Assembly: GCA_001643675.2 (NCBI GenBank)
Contig: LSRY02000017.1
Coordinates: 620,001 to 684,000 of the forward strand
Source of the DNA: Monocercomonoides exilis
Lineage: Eukaryota > Preaxostyla > Oxymonadida > Polymastigidae
Reading direction: 5' to 3'
Length of the DNA stretch: 64,000 nucleotides
Numbering within the stretch: the first letter of the stretch is position 1; the number at the start of each line of letters is the position of its first letter. Under the pieces are notes generated by a model. It did not search any database. It saw only the letters and a list, made by a program, of their open reading frames with translations, and was not told the DNA's origin. Position numbers and translations under genes: made by a program. Of this stretch, positions 36,439 through 48,838 are shown piece after piece.

Positions 36439-37515
36439 TCATATCTTTAATGAAAGAATTAAATAATCTTCTTCCTCTTCTTCTTCTTCCTCTTCCTCCT
36501 CCTCCTCTTCTTCTTCTTCTTCTTCTTTCTCTTCTTTCTCTTCCTCTTTTTCTTTTTCAAATGCATCTTCATCACCCAGATCTGTATCTTCAAGTCTTTT
36601 GTTCTTTCTATCTTTTTCAGTACTCTTTTGAAATTGCTTTTCTTTTTCTTCATGTTCAGAATCCGTTTCTCCATAATGAAATGGATCAATGTCAAATCCC
36701 AAAGATTCATAAAATTTTTTTGCCAACAGATTGTCTTTTTAAAAAATGTAAGTTTGATGAAAAGTCAAATTTTAAAAATAATAACTTAAATTAACAAACC
36801 GTTATTTACAGTAAGCATAATTTTGTGCACAGCAAAATGTTTCCCGATTTCTATTAATAACTGTAAGAATTAAAATAAACATCGACAATTTTTTATAATA
36901 CAAAACCTGTATCAACTTTCTTCCAATTCCGCATCTCTGAAATTGTGCATCAATTTGTATCTCGTATCTAATTCAAACGTTTAATAAAAAATGAAAAAAA
37001 TAAGTTTCAAACAAATAAAGTACGATATTTTTGTTTTCAACAATGATACGAAAATGAACAAATGCAACAATGGGGCCTATTTGTTGCGTAGAATGCAAAG
37101 AAGTAGTTTTTGAACTTGATGGTGTTGCTGAAGAAGATACTTCTGAGGAATGATTATCAAGAAAAACAATAAAATATTGAGAATCCAAAAATCCAAAAAG
37201 TTCGTTTTTCTTTTCCAATTGATTCCAACCACGAGATGCTTGAAGATATATCTTTTTCATGTTATCTTCTGTCAGCGAGAACAGCTTTTCTTTTAAAAGA
37301 GAAGTCAACGAGCCGTGATTATAATGAGCAATGCGAAATGTTTGTTCATTATCTTGATCATCGTGAAGATCTTTTTCGAATGAATTACTTTTTTTATAGT
37401 AGTTTTTGTCATCTGCAAGAATGACATTATCAATATATTGATTAATGTTAGAATTAACGTTCATAATAAACGATTTTTGTTCTAGTGTTCCATAGTCTTT
37501 TTCAATAATTGTCAT
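36439..37515 (-). CDS. NAA40: N-alpha-acetyltransferase 40 (NatD)-like GNAT
   Basis: Four exons on the minus strand: 37515-37013, 36967-36907, 36860-36800 and 36734-36439. Joined, they give about 306 residues. Visible family blocks are SRGWNQLEKKNEL, VAFVHFRI, VLYLYEIQI (human NAA40: VLYCYEVQL), the acetyl-CoA loop QRCGIGRKLIQ (Q/R-x-x-G-x-G), HKIMLTV and AKKFYESLGFDID. NAA40/Nat4 acetylates the N-terminal Ser of histones H4 and H2A; the same role is inferred here. The introns are 45, 46 and 65 bp with donors GTTTGA, GTTTTG and GTTTGT. Oddities: a Ser-rich insert (SSSATPSSSKTTS) and a C-terminal acidic tail ending in about 25 consecutive Glu, encoded by an imperfect GAA/GAG tract, which the animal and yeast enzymes lack. 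Confidence 0.8.
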
Positions 37516-37786
37516 CGAAACGATATTTTGTGGAAAATATTTGTTTATGAACGAAAATATTAAGTATTATATTCAAATTTTAACATTAAGGGAATATCAA
37601 AAATAAATCATATGATTAATCGATATAAACCTATAAATAAGTAAAAATGTAATACAAAGATGGTAAAAAAAAAAACCTAAATAATAAAACAGTGTGATAT
37701 GACAAAGCAAATGTTAAAACAACTTTAAATTAAAAAAGCAGAGAACATTTAAAAATTTATTAATTTAGAGTTTCATGAAAAAGAAG

Positions 37787-37948
37787 TTATGTTATTGGTG
37801 CAATAGTTTTGTTTATGGACCATTTCATTTTAACTTCTTGAGGAAGTGGCATGGCGTTTGTCAGTTCGAGCTTTGCAAGTCGAGACACTTCAAAAGAAGC
37901 TCCTGGTATTCCCAAGAGCGCCTACACAGCAAAGTGAGTGTTAAAAAA

Positions 37949-37995
<47 letters not shown>

Positions 37996-38549
37996 AATTG
38001 TTCAATAAATAAGTGTATTTTGTTATATCCATGAAATAGAATAGAATAGATGATAATAGAGAATTAAAAAAAAAGAAAAAGAAAAAGAAAAAGAAAAAAA
38101 AAGAAAAGAAAAGAAAGAAAAATAGAATATTTTAACTCCTCACATAATATATATAACTAAAGAACTCCAAACCATAAATTTAATTTCCTTTGGGATGTTG
38201 AGTATGGTTCCCTTTGCCTGAAGCCCATTTAAGAAGAAATGAGCCACTCTTGGCTTCACAGTCATATCAACCTCAATTGAGACTGTGTCTCCATCATTCC
38301 AAGTTCCATTGTTAAGAGCCCATATTCCATCTTGACGGATGGGAGAGTTGCTAAAAAAAGATAAGCAAGAAAGAAAAGCAAGAAATGAAGAAAAAGAAGA
38401 AAAAGAAGGAAAAGAAGGAAAAGAAGGAAAAGAAGGAAAAGAAGGAAAAGAAGGAAAAGAAGGAAAAGAAGGAAAAGAAGGAAAAGAAGGAAAAGAAGGA
38501 AAAGAAGGAAAAGAAGGAAAGGTTCGTTAACAAGAATATAAATTTAAAA

Positions 38550-38589
<40 letters not shown>

Positions 38590-41281
38590 TAAAAAAAAAA
38601 AAAAAAAAATTGAAATTGAGGTTAGTTAATACTCGAAATTGTTACATACTCAGCCAAATAATAACCGCACGAATGAAAATCTCTTCCAGGCCTATAATCT
38701 GACGGAGGTTTAAAGCTGGCATCTCCAAAGCCAAATGCTATTAATGTTAATGTTTTTTTTCATGTTTTTTTTTCATGTTTTTTTTTTCATGTTTTTTTTT
38801 ATGTGAATAATAAATTTGTCAATGAAATTTCTGTGAATAACAGAAAGAACACACTTGCTTGTTTTTGCGTCTGGCTAAATATAAACTCGCACACCCAGAC
38901 GCCTTCGTTGATCACTTTGTCAATAAGAATTGTGGTTGGGTTCGTTTTGATGGCTGTTACAACATTCTGCTTGATGTCGCATTTTATTCCACTGGGCGTC
39001 TTGAATGAAAGCTTCTTGACATCCACCTCTTTCGCTGTTACATTTAAATAAAAAATTAAAAACAAACAGAAAAAGAACAGAAAAGAAAATCAATAAATAT
39101 TGTTAAAACACATTTAATCACATCCAATACAAACAACAAAAATAAATAAATAAATAAATAAATAAATAAAATTCATACTTATATTATCAAAGTTCGCAAA
39201 GTGCTGCACAGGCGGCATCGTGCGTGCGCTCCTCATTGTCGACCCTTTCCTCTTCATCGACTTCTGCTGCGCAACCAGATCAATCGTCTCCGGTGCCAGC
39301 TCCACAATCAGCCTCTGCGACGAGTGCTTCGGAGGCGTCGGGGCTGGCGATGTAGACGAGACAGAGGCCGATCTGTTGAGCGTCCCCTTCCCACTGCCTG
39401 ACCCTCCTCCTCCTCCTCCCAATGCAGACATCGTGCTGGAGCGCGTAAGGGGAGAGTGCGAAATCGACCCTCTTTTGCCCTTTTCGTACCGCGGGGGTGA
39501 CGGCGACGCGGTCGAAGAGGCAGGCGAAGAGGCGCTGGGAAGAGCAGTGATACGCATCGTCGACCCGAACTCGAGGTCTGCCTCCTGCGATGCAGAGGAG
39601 CCTGACACAGAAGACGACCGCCCCAGCCCTGAAAAGCTTCCCCGCTGCGACGAAGACGACGAGGAAGAAGGAGCGCGGACTGTTTTGAACTGCGCTGCCC
39701 TGTATGCCTTGAGGTAGTCTTTGAACACGTCCCGCTCGTCGTCGGCGTCGCCGTGCTTCACCAGCGAGCCGAGCGTCACAGACGCCGGGGCAACCATCCT
39801 CCCTTTCGACATGACCATCTTCGACCGCAACAAATGCAGCAGACCTGCTGCCAGCTTGTTCAGCTGTGCTCTGTCCGCACGCTTCTTGCTGCGCAGCCAC
39901 GGATCAAACTCTTCGTCATCGTCGTCGTCTTCCTCCTCTTCCTCTTCCAGCTTCTTCTTGCTCGCATCGCCGTTCAATGAGCTATCGTCGGAGGAAGAAG
40001 ATGAGGAAGATAGATCCGAAGAAGACGAAGAATCATCATCATCCCCCTTCTTCTTCTTCTTCTTCTTTTCCTTTTTCTCTCGCTTCTTCTCTTTCTTCTT
40101 CTTCTTCTTCTCTTCCAGCATCGCCGCCCTCCTGCTCATTTCTCTGCCTCTCTTCGGTGTGGTCTTTTCAATCGCATACAGCAGCGCATTCAGCATCCGG
40201 TCGCGCAGACCGTTCACCTTCAGCCGCTTCTCCACTGTGTCGTAGTCACAGCACACCGCAGCTGTCAGAATCTCCACCACGCCAATCTGCACGTGCATCG
40301 GCCAGTTGTCGTTGTAGTAGTTCGACGAAGAGGCGCTCGACGAGTATTGCGTGGTGAACAGCACGAAGGGCTGGATGGACGGGTTCAGAATCAGCGGGAC
40401 ACGATCAACAAAGCCGCTCCGGCAGATGCAGTCACAGACATCTGTCGACGCTCCAATCGTGTACGTCGGACTGGCTGTTGAAAACGCGGAAAAGCCTGTT
40501 TTAGAAACAATGATTTCCGGTGGAGGTGCGACAGTTGCTGAATATGAAGTTTGCTTTATATGAGGTCGAAGAATGTGAGTTGGATGAACTTGAGCAGGCT
40601 CTTGCATTGTCGGAATCAAAGCCAATAAAGACATTTTAGCAGACGTAGAAATTGTTGGCTTTGATGATTCGAGAAGAGATAAAAGTGGCACAATTATTGT
40701 TGACACAGGAAAACCAATTGTTCCCATTTGCACGTGATTTGTTATCAAACGCATTAAATCTGAGCAAGATTCCTATAAATTAACAAAAAAGCACAATCAT
40801 AAAAAGAGTTAAAAAAACCAAAATTATTTTAGCGTTGGATACCTGAATCTCGTGTGGAGGTTGAGATTTCAAAACTTCAGAAATTGCAGTCAAGATCCCG
40901 GCATTGACCATCGATTGAATGCACTCTTTTTCTACAAATCAAAGCAAAATTATTAATAACATGGCATCAATCTATTTTAATAATCACAGCATACTACAAA
41001 GGGCGTAAATGCATAGAGATTGAAGTGTTTGCTTTCTATCCTCTTCTCGGGTTTGGAGTGAATTGATTAATAAAGGAATCTCATGGGGCTATGTTCATTG
41101 AAATAGTTTGTAAATAAAAGTCAAAAGGTTTTGTTTTGATATTTTTTACACATCCGATTTGAATAAAGATTTTTCAATAAATAATGCAAGAATAAAGAGA
41201 AAGAATCCAAACATCCAGTTTATAATATACTGAAAGCGAGCTGTCATTGACGATTGATTCGTCCTCGACAGTTTCTTCCAT
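37787..41281 (-). CDS. Armadillo-like repeat protein with C-terminal SPRY domain
   Basis: Eight exons on the minus strand: 41281-41231, 41088-40995, 40931-40843, 40772-39179, 39034-38855, 38737-38650, 38350-38173 and 37921-37787. All junctions are GT-AG and keep frame, giving 802 residues. The N-terminal part has armadillo-like helices (QTLQSLCIYALCKKECIQSM, VNAGILTAISEVL). The middle is Lys-, Asp- and Ser-rich low complexity with a Gly run. The C-terminal part reads as an SPRY/B30.2 fold: VWVCEFIF, AFGFGDASF, CGYYLA, WNDGDTVSIEVDM, AHFFLNG, KFMALLGIPGASFEV. SPRY domains bind protein partners, so a scaffold role is inferred. The 3' introns are packed with simple repeats. The same ARM-plus-SPRY arrangement may recur in this lineage, but I cannot check that. 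Confidence 0.75.
37947..37996. repeat. AAAT tetranucleotide repeat in an intron
   Basis: About 12 copies of AAAT inside the last intron (37922-38172) of the ARM-SPRY gene. Confidence 0.95.
38399..38521. repeat. 9-bp GAAGGAAAA minisatellite in an intron
   Basis: About 13 nearly perfect tandem copies of GAAGGAAAA lie inside the intron 38351-38649 of the ARM-SPRY gene. The same intron also has an AAT run (38551-38589) and a poly-A run. The open KEG-repeat frame on the plus strand is an artefact. Confidence 0.95.
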
Positions 41282-41579
41282 TTTTTCAGAGCAAAATACT
41301 TATTTATCCCCATAAGTAATATTTTTTATCATCGAAACTTGAAAAATTGAATGTTGAAAGCCATACAATACATAAATGAATTCAAATAAACTCAAAAGAA
41401 AAAAAGAAAAGTGTTCCTTTTCAAAATTTAAAAAGTGATTTATGCAAAATCAACTTTTAGTATTTTAAAAATAAAATAAAAATAAAAAAAATTTATAATA
41501 AAAAATGATTAATTTAAAAATGAAATGAAAATTTAAAATGTAATGAAATGAAATTGAAAATAGAAAAGCGTTTACTCCA

Positions 41580-42600
41580 TCAAAAATCTGAATGCATTAA
41601 TGCACTCACTTTTTCTTCAATCTCATTTTTTTCTTCGCAATTCTCGTTTATTTTGCGTTTCTCTTTGTTCTCTTTAGTATCCGAATTGCTTCTCCTCAGT
41701 GGCAAAAGCGCAAGTTTCAGCATTTCCTGGTTCTGCGGCCCAGCCCCACTCTGCTGAGATGTGGAGGCGTCCTCTGGCTGGCTGCCGCAGCTGGCTGGCT
41801 CGTTATCACTTTCTGTGTTGGTGTTCTGCTGAGTGTCATCTGCATTCAGACCAGGAGGGGGCATAGCAGTCAAAGCAGACATAGAAGGCATTGAAGACAT
41901 AGAAGGCATTGTGGATGCAGAAGATGCAGAAGGTATAGGATTCATAGCATTCATAATATTCATCGACATTACAGAAGATATGGAAGCCCCAGAGGGAGTT
42001 AATGGAGAAGTGCCCGTAGAATCTGCAGCAGGCGTGGAAGGCATCGAAGGTATTGAAGGGAAAGCAGGCAAAACAGGTGACCCCTGGAAGGGCTCAGAGC
42101 AATTGTAGGACAGAGCACCGATGTGTGATAAAGGGGAAACAATGTCAGAAGCACCCAAAAACAAAGAAGAAGGCTGGAATGTGGCAAAGGAAGGGATTTG
42201 GCTGGGGAAGCGGGATGGGTCGTGGACGGGATGGGGTTTTGTGGAGTCTTCTTCTTCTTCTTCTTCTTCTTCTTCTTTGTCATTATCATTTTTTCCTTCT
42301 TTTTCTTCTTCTCTTTCTTTTTCTTTTTCTTTTTCTTCTCTTTCTTCTCTTTCTTTCTCATTGGAGATTTGATGAGTGATGGGGATGTTAGGAATAGCAG
42401 AGATGGTTGACAGAAGAGGAGGAGAAGAAGAAGAAATAGAAGAAATAGAAGAAGAGGAGGAGGAGGAGGAAGAAGAGGAAGAAGAAGAGGAAGAAGAAGA
42501 GGGGATGGTGGATGTGATGGAGAGGAAGGGGGGAGAAGAAGAAAGAGGGCATGATATAAAAGAAGATGAAGAAGATGAAGATGAAGAAGAAGAAGAAGAA

Positions 42601-42633
<33 letters not shown>

Positions 42634-42891
42634 GGAAGAGGAGGAGGAGGAGAAAAGGAAGAGGAAGAGGAAGATGGAGGAGGAGAAGAAAAGGAGGAGG
42701 AAAAGGAAGAAGAAGAGGGAGAAGAAAAAGAAGAAGAAGAGGAAGAAGAAGAAGGAATAGAAGAAGAAGAAGAAGAAGAAGAAGAAAGAATTGGAGTAGA
42801 ATAAGTATCAGCTGAAATTGTTGAAGAAGAAGAAGAAAAATAAGTTGAAGAGGAAGAAGAGGAAGAAGAAGAAGGAGAAGAAGAAGGAGAA

Positions 42892-42922
<31 letters not shown>

Positions 42923-45900
42923 GAGAAGGAGAAGAAGAAGAAGAAGAATGAATTGGAGTAGAATAAGTAGAAGAAATATGAGTTGGGGTTGAGTAAGTTG
43001 AAAAAGAAGAAGAAGTGGAAGAAGACAATGACGGTGGTGGAGGAGAAGGAGATGAAGAAGATGATGGTGATGATGATGAATTAGATGATGATAAAGATGA
43101 AGAAGAAGATGATGAAAAAGATGAAGAAGAAGAAGAAGAAGAAGAAGAAGGCAACGCAGATGACAAAGACAAAGACAATGAAGCAGAAGATGGAACAAAC
43201 GCAGGGGCAGTTGCTGACAGCATTCGTGATATCGATGATGAATGCATATTGTAGATGGACTTGCCAAGAAGAGACGATGCGGAAGAGGAAACAGAGGAGG
43301 GGTTTACTTGTGAGGGTGATGAAGATATTGATGATGACGATGAAGACAATGAAAATGATGATGATGTTGATTTTGGTGATGATGATGATGACAATGATGA
43401 TGATGATGATGGTTGTGATGATGATGATGATGATGATGATGATAAGGAAGAAAGAGAAGAGAAAAATGAGAAAGAGGAAGAAGAATTAGTAGAAGATGAC
43501 GAAGAAGTAGAAGAAGAAGATGATGATGATGATGATGACGACGAAGATGAAGACAGTTGTGGAGGTGGAGGTGATTGAGACAACGACGAAGACACAGAAG
43601 ATGGCTCTTTCTTATCTCCCAGTGTGTTCACCGGAACTGGAGCTGGAATTTGAACTTGAACTGGCGACGGAGAATTGGATAATTTCTCCGAAGAAAGCTC
43701 AAATTTCTCCGAGGCATTAGAAGAAAGAGAAGATTCTGTGTTGAGTGTGGGGGAGTCCTGAGCTGCTGTCAGCGAAAAGCGAAGCGGCGAAGACTGAGCA
43801 GGAGCAGAAGAAGAGGAAGAGGAAGAGGCAGATGCTGATGCTGATGCTGATGCTGATGCTGAAGGGGAAGAATAAGAGGAAGAAGAGGAATAAGAAGAAG
43901 AAGAAGAAGAAGAAGCCCTTGTCAAAGACTCTTTAGCAACTGCTTTCTTTTCACTCTCCTTCTCCTTCTCATCTTCCTTCTTTCCCCCCCACACATCTTC
44001 CAAATCTTCCGAATAGAAGAAGAAGTCGTCATCCTTCTTATTCTGCAGCAGCAGCTGCTGCTGCTGGCGATACAGGCTTACTGACATCTCATCAAGTACT
44101 GGCGCTATATTCAATCCTATGCTCTGAACACGGCAGGCTCTTTTATAATGCTCTGGAACGTTGAAGATGTGCTCCCAGAAACAATCAATGTCGTCAAAGG
44201 GCATTCGGCAGTACGGACATCTGTATACATCGATAGAGGAATCAGAGGAAGAATAAGAATTGAAAGAAGAAGAGGAGGAAGAGGAGGGGGAAGAGAAGGA
44301 GGAGGAAGAAGAGGAAGAGGAAGAGGAAAGAGAGGAAGAATAAGAAGATGGAAAAGAAGAGGAAGAGGAAGAAGGAGAAGGAGAACGAGAACGAGAGGAA
44401 GAAGAAACTACCGTTGACACTGTTTTTGTTGTTGCTGCTGCTGCTGCTGCATCTTCTTTTTCTGATGTTGATGATGATGATGACGACGACGAAGACGATG
44501 CAGAAGCACTTGGCACTGCTGCCTCTGTCTTTGGCTGCATCTGCTGCTCTGCCTGTGGCTGTGGCTGAGATTGAGATTGAGACTGAAGCTGGAGCTGTGA
44601 CTGAGATTCTGGCTGGGATTGTGGCTGTGTCTGTGTCTGTGTCTGTGATGGTGATGATGATGATGATTGAGACTGAGATTGAGATTGAGATTGAGGCTGC
44701 AACTGTGTCTGTGTCTGCGTCTGTGTCTGATTCTGCATTTGGAATGGAGCATTCTCTGAGGGATTAGAAGATGTATTGTGATCGTCTTCTCCTTGTTGGT
44801 CGTGTGTGGCTGTGGTGAGACTGGCCTGTGTGATGATTCTTGGATAGGAGGGTGTGTTGGGAAACAGTGGCTGCTTGCGTGGATACGCATCAGAAGTGAA
44901 TCTGGAAGAGGAAGAGGAAGAAGAGGAGGAGGAAGGAGAGGAAGAGGAAGAAGGAGAAGGAGAAGAGGGAGAGTGAGTGGGAGAGGGAGAAGTGGAAGGG
45001 CTTGATAAAGGATTATTAGCAGCAAATGAAGAATTGGATGGAGGAGTGAACGGAGTAAATGTGGAATTAAATGAAGGTGAAGGAGAAGAAAGAGAAGAAG
45101 AAGGCGGGGGCGGTGTGAATGTTGGGATAATGCTCTTCAATGAAGAAGGAGAAGGAGAAGAAGCAGGCTGTAAAGAAGAAGGAGGTGGTGGTGGAATGGT
45201 AATAACAGCAGAAGAAGAAGGAAGAGGAGAAGGAGACGGAAACGGTGGCAGAGATGATGAGCTATTAGATGGAGACGCTGCTGGATGCACAGCAAATGAA
45301 GCTGTTAGATTATTCATATAGCTTGTTGGGTGTGATTGATCTTGGGGTGAAAGAGAATAAGAGGGAGAAGAAAGGGGAGAATAAGAGGGAGAATAAGAAG
45401 GAGAAGAAAAGGGGGAAGCAGAGGAGTTAGAAGGAGGGCATTTCCCTTCAGAAGTGGCAGCAGCAGCAACAGCAACAACAGCTGAAGAAGGAGAACGGCC
45501 AAAGCGCTCGTCTGGTGATGGCAGTGAATGAGGCGGAGGTGGAAGTATTACAAGGCTGGTGATTCTGTTCCCTTGTGGTTGGTTAACAGAGAATGACGGC
45601 TGGGTAGGCTGAGAGGGAAGCGGAGGGGGGAGCGAAGGGCGAATCGGAGGAGGAAGTTGAGGGGAAATTTGAGGAGGTGGAGAGAAGACCTGGAGGGAGT
45701 TGCTGCCTCCGCTGGCAACAGGAGAAGAAGCAGCAGTAGCAGCAGTAGTGGTGGTGGTTGTGGTGGTGGGAGTAGTGGAAAAATCGCTTTTCGATGCATC
45801 AGCAGAGAAGTCCCTCTTAGCGATTAACTCCAGATACGAAGGACTGAGTGTGGGGTTTTCGTTGATCAACTTAATTGCGTAATTCTTTGTTGTTTCGTCT

Positions 45901-46794
45901 GGTTCCTCAGTGGCAATAAGCTGCATGGGCTCAGCCAAAGGCGCAAGCAGTGAAGGGTCAATGTTCCGTTTGATAAGCGATTCTACGACACTCAACACGT
46001 TATTCAAACCAATCCCGGAATACGGATTGTTCTTTTGCCTTGCACGATGCAGAAGGCGGCGCAGGGAGCTCATCAAACCGCTTTCGAGGATCACTTCGGA
46101 AAATGCATTGTGAAACGGGGGGTAATCCAGAGATTTAAAGTCTTTTGAATCTTTATAATTATCAACAAATTCTTTGATTCTTTCAAAAGCTTGCTTAAAC
46201 AAGGCCAAATCCTTTTTTAGAAAAACTTCGATCAAGAAAGGTCAATTAACACTAATTACTGCAAACTTCAAGAATTTTCGCGCATGTCCGTAAATAAATG
46301 ATAGGAAACATGTAAAGAGGTTGATTCTTTTGATGTTCTGCATATATTATTTCACAAAAAGAAGAAAATGCAGCTTCCTATTATTTTTGTGAACCAAAAA
46401 ACGACAAACATATGGAAAATGTGAGGAAAAAGATTTTAGATAGACCTTTAAAGAAATCGATGAACTGTCTGAAATAATATTTTTAAAAATTTGTAAAAAT
46501 CCGCTTTCGAAAAACATATAAGGAGGAACTTTTAAAAAAATTGAAAATATTTTTGTGATTATAGATTAAATTCATTAATTCAATAAATAGTGACATACTC
46601 GTTGTTAAGCTTGAATGCACTTCACTCCAATTTTTTTTTAATTCTTCTTCATTTCCAGAAGAAAGCATATTTCTATAAAACTCTGAGAATATGGCCTTTG
46701 AAAGCATATTTGAAATAAAAACTTTTCAAAACATCAACTCCATTCATACATAATCTTTACGTGAACACTTTTGTTTACCTAATTGATCGTTCAT
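41580..46794 (-). CDS. Ser-rich low-complexity protein with helical N-terminus and one C2H2-like zinc finger
   Basis: Five proposed exons on the minus strand: 46794-46779 (16 nt), 46721-46530, 46468-46446 (23 nt), 46377-46267 and 46211-41580. They give 1,657 residues in one frame; the small exons are less certain than the last one. The first 250 residues are helical and look HEAT/ARM-like (SSFCEIIYAEHQ, AFSEVILESGLMSSLRRLLH, NVLSVVESLIKR). A lone zinc finger, RCPYCRMPFDD...FWEHIFNVPEH, lies at about 44140-44227. The rest is mostly Ser, Pro and Gln runs, with stretches of over 15 consecutive Ser. No family recognised. A role in RNA or protein scaffolding is possible but unsupported. Confidence 0.65.
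42240..45480. repeat. Extended polypurine/polypyrimidine tract inside a coding exon
   Basis: Over long stretches the plus strand is almost only A and G (GAA, GAG, GGA triplets; for example 42415-42960 and 44260-44410), because the minus strand encodes Ser by TCT/TCC. It also has GAT runs and CAG/CTG-like Gln codons. This is composition rather than a mobile element. Confidence 0.85.
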
Positions 46795-47396
46795 TATTTC
46801 AAAATCTTGAATTCAATAAATTATTAGAACTTTTGTTAAAAAACTGTGTAAAGCAATGAAATAGAGAAAGCCCGAAATACAACATTAAATGTTATTAAAT
46901 ATATGTGACAAACAAAATTCCTCCTTTTCAAATCAATAAGTGAAGGATCAAAAAAATGTCAAAATATATAAAGTTAGGGTGCTTATAAAAAAATCAGTAA
47001 ATTTCTTTTTTTGTTAAGAATAATATTCTGAAGCCATTAAATATGAACAATTTTTTCTTTGTGAATATAATTTTTTCTGTGAAATATTGTTTTCTTCCTT
47101 TCTTGAACACATAAATTAGTTTTTTGCAAATTCTTTATTATTATCGATTTTTTTCTTTTCTTCTTTCTTATTTTTGGCATATAGTCAGATTCAGAAGTAA
47201 AATATATATATATATATTGTTTCTGTTGTAAAATGTTTTGATTTGAAATACAGTCGAACAAAAATAATGATTGTTTTTTGTTTTTATGAAAATAAAGTGT
47301 ATCAAAAATGAGTAAAATGTTGATTTTTGAAAATAAATATCTTAATCATATTCTGATTTTTATTTTTATTTATTTATTTATTTATTTATTTATTTT

Positions 47397-48045
47397 TTGT
47401 TTGTTCGCTTGTTTGTTTGTTTTGTAAACTGTGGTGAAAATTCGTTAAAAAAGACTCCATTCGTTTCACTATTTGTTGGAAAAAAAAAATCATCAACCAA
47501 TAAAGTTAAAAATATAACTTCTGTTTCTGATTCATTTGATTCAATGTTGTTATTTCTTTCAGTTAGAATTAATAATGGTATGCTTTCACTAAATCTGAAA
47601 ACATTTTATTTTGGGATGAATGATTCTTTATTATTCAGACAGTTATCAACAAACTTATCACTAACTCTTTAAAAAAAAATAGAAATGGATTAATCACGAT
47701 CAAAATTACAATTATCGGTCGTGCAAACTTTAATGAGTGGGCATTTGAATTTGTATTTATTGTTCACTGATAAACAGAAATAATAAAGTTCAGATAAGCA
47801 ATCATAAGCACACTATTCCTTTTGAAAATGTTATTTATGTGTTTGATGTTTGCTTGGCTAATGGGAAGAACGATTTCTTTTTTTCTATTTTTAATCCAAA
47901 CAATAACGAATCTTCCTCAACATTTTTTTCTTTTCCACCAAATTTTTCCGAACAGTCATATTTAAAAATTTCCGCTGAACAAATGGGGGAAAATACGGAC
48001 TTTCAAACTTTTTTTCACGAAGCACAAAAATTGCATCACTCATAA
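47397..48045 (+). pseudogene. Possible C2-domain gene relic
   Basis: At 47397-47672 the frame reads like a C2 domain: PFVSLFVGKKKSSTNKVKN, LLFLSVR, LSLNLKTFYFGMNDSLLF, NLSLTL. It ends near a run of nine A. Downstream frames contain ITIKITIIGRANFNEWAFEF and, at about 47820-48045, VIYVFDVCLANGKNDFFFSI. These resemble coding sequence but lie in different frames, and no clean set of introns joins them. It is either an eroded gene or a gene whose introns I could not resolve. Confidence 0.3.
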
Positions 48046-48838
48046 CGATTTTTCACTTTCTCAGATTTTAAAATAAATTTGATTTACATATCTTTCAATA
48101 GGAATCGTTGAAATCAAAACACAAAGTTTTCCAACATTTCACGAATGTCGAAAAATGAAATCATTTTTAATGTGTTTTTTGATATAAAAAAAGTCAATGA
48201 AAAGTGCACAATTTTTTATTGAAAATGCCTGAAGAGAAATATTTTCCCCCAAATGGATTTTTCTTTTTTAAAGAATATCCTCATCAATTTCTTCAATTTC
48301 TCATCCTCATCTAATTTATTGATAATTCTGGAGTGGTAAAAAAATTGAAGAAATAAAAAAAATATCGAGTGTTTCGAATAAGAAAGTTTGCAGAAGATTC
48401 CAAGCAATTTTTTGTTCGAGGAATTTTCATTTTCATTCAGAAATAAAGAATGCATCATTATTTGTTTATTGAAAAATTATTAAAGTTATATTTCTTGATT
48501 CAAAAAAATTGAATATTTTTATCAGATTAAAGCTTTCATCCAGCTAATTTTTCCACGATGCACATTTTCTCACATCAAACAGGTTTGAATTATCTGACTT
48601 GTTAAATAATAAAGTTGAATGAATAAATTCAATAAAATGATCATTATTTGTTCAACTTGATTAAACCCAGCTTTTTTTTTTATTTTGTGACTTTTCAAAA
48701 AGAATAACCTGCATGATATTAAAACTTTTTTTTGAAGACAGTAAAGGCAAAACAATAGAGATGCCCAATGACGTGTGTCCACTGTTTGAGACGAAAATCA
48801 TGATATTGTTTGAAGTGTTTAAATATTCTCATCAAAAA

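Noticed and set aside
38339-38530. KEG-repeat protein ORF on the plus strand
   Set aside because: It is the 9-bp minisatellite inside an intron of the minus-strand ARM-SPRY gene.
42376-43578. Long poly-Glu and Asp/Lys-rich plus-strand ORFs across the Ser-rich gene
   Set aside because: They are mirror images of the TCT/TCC Ser codons on the minus strand. Only the minus-strand frame stays open for 4.6 kb and contains a zinc finger and ordered N-terminus.
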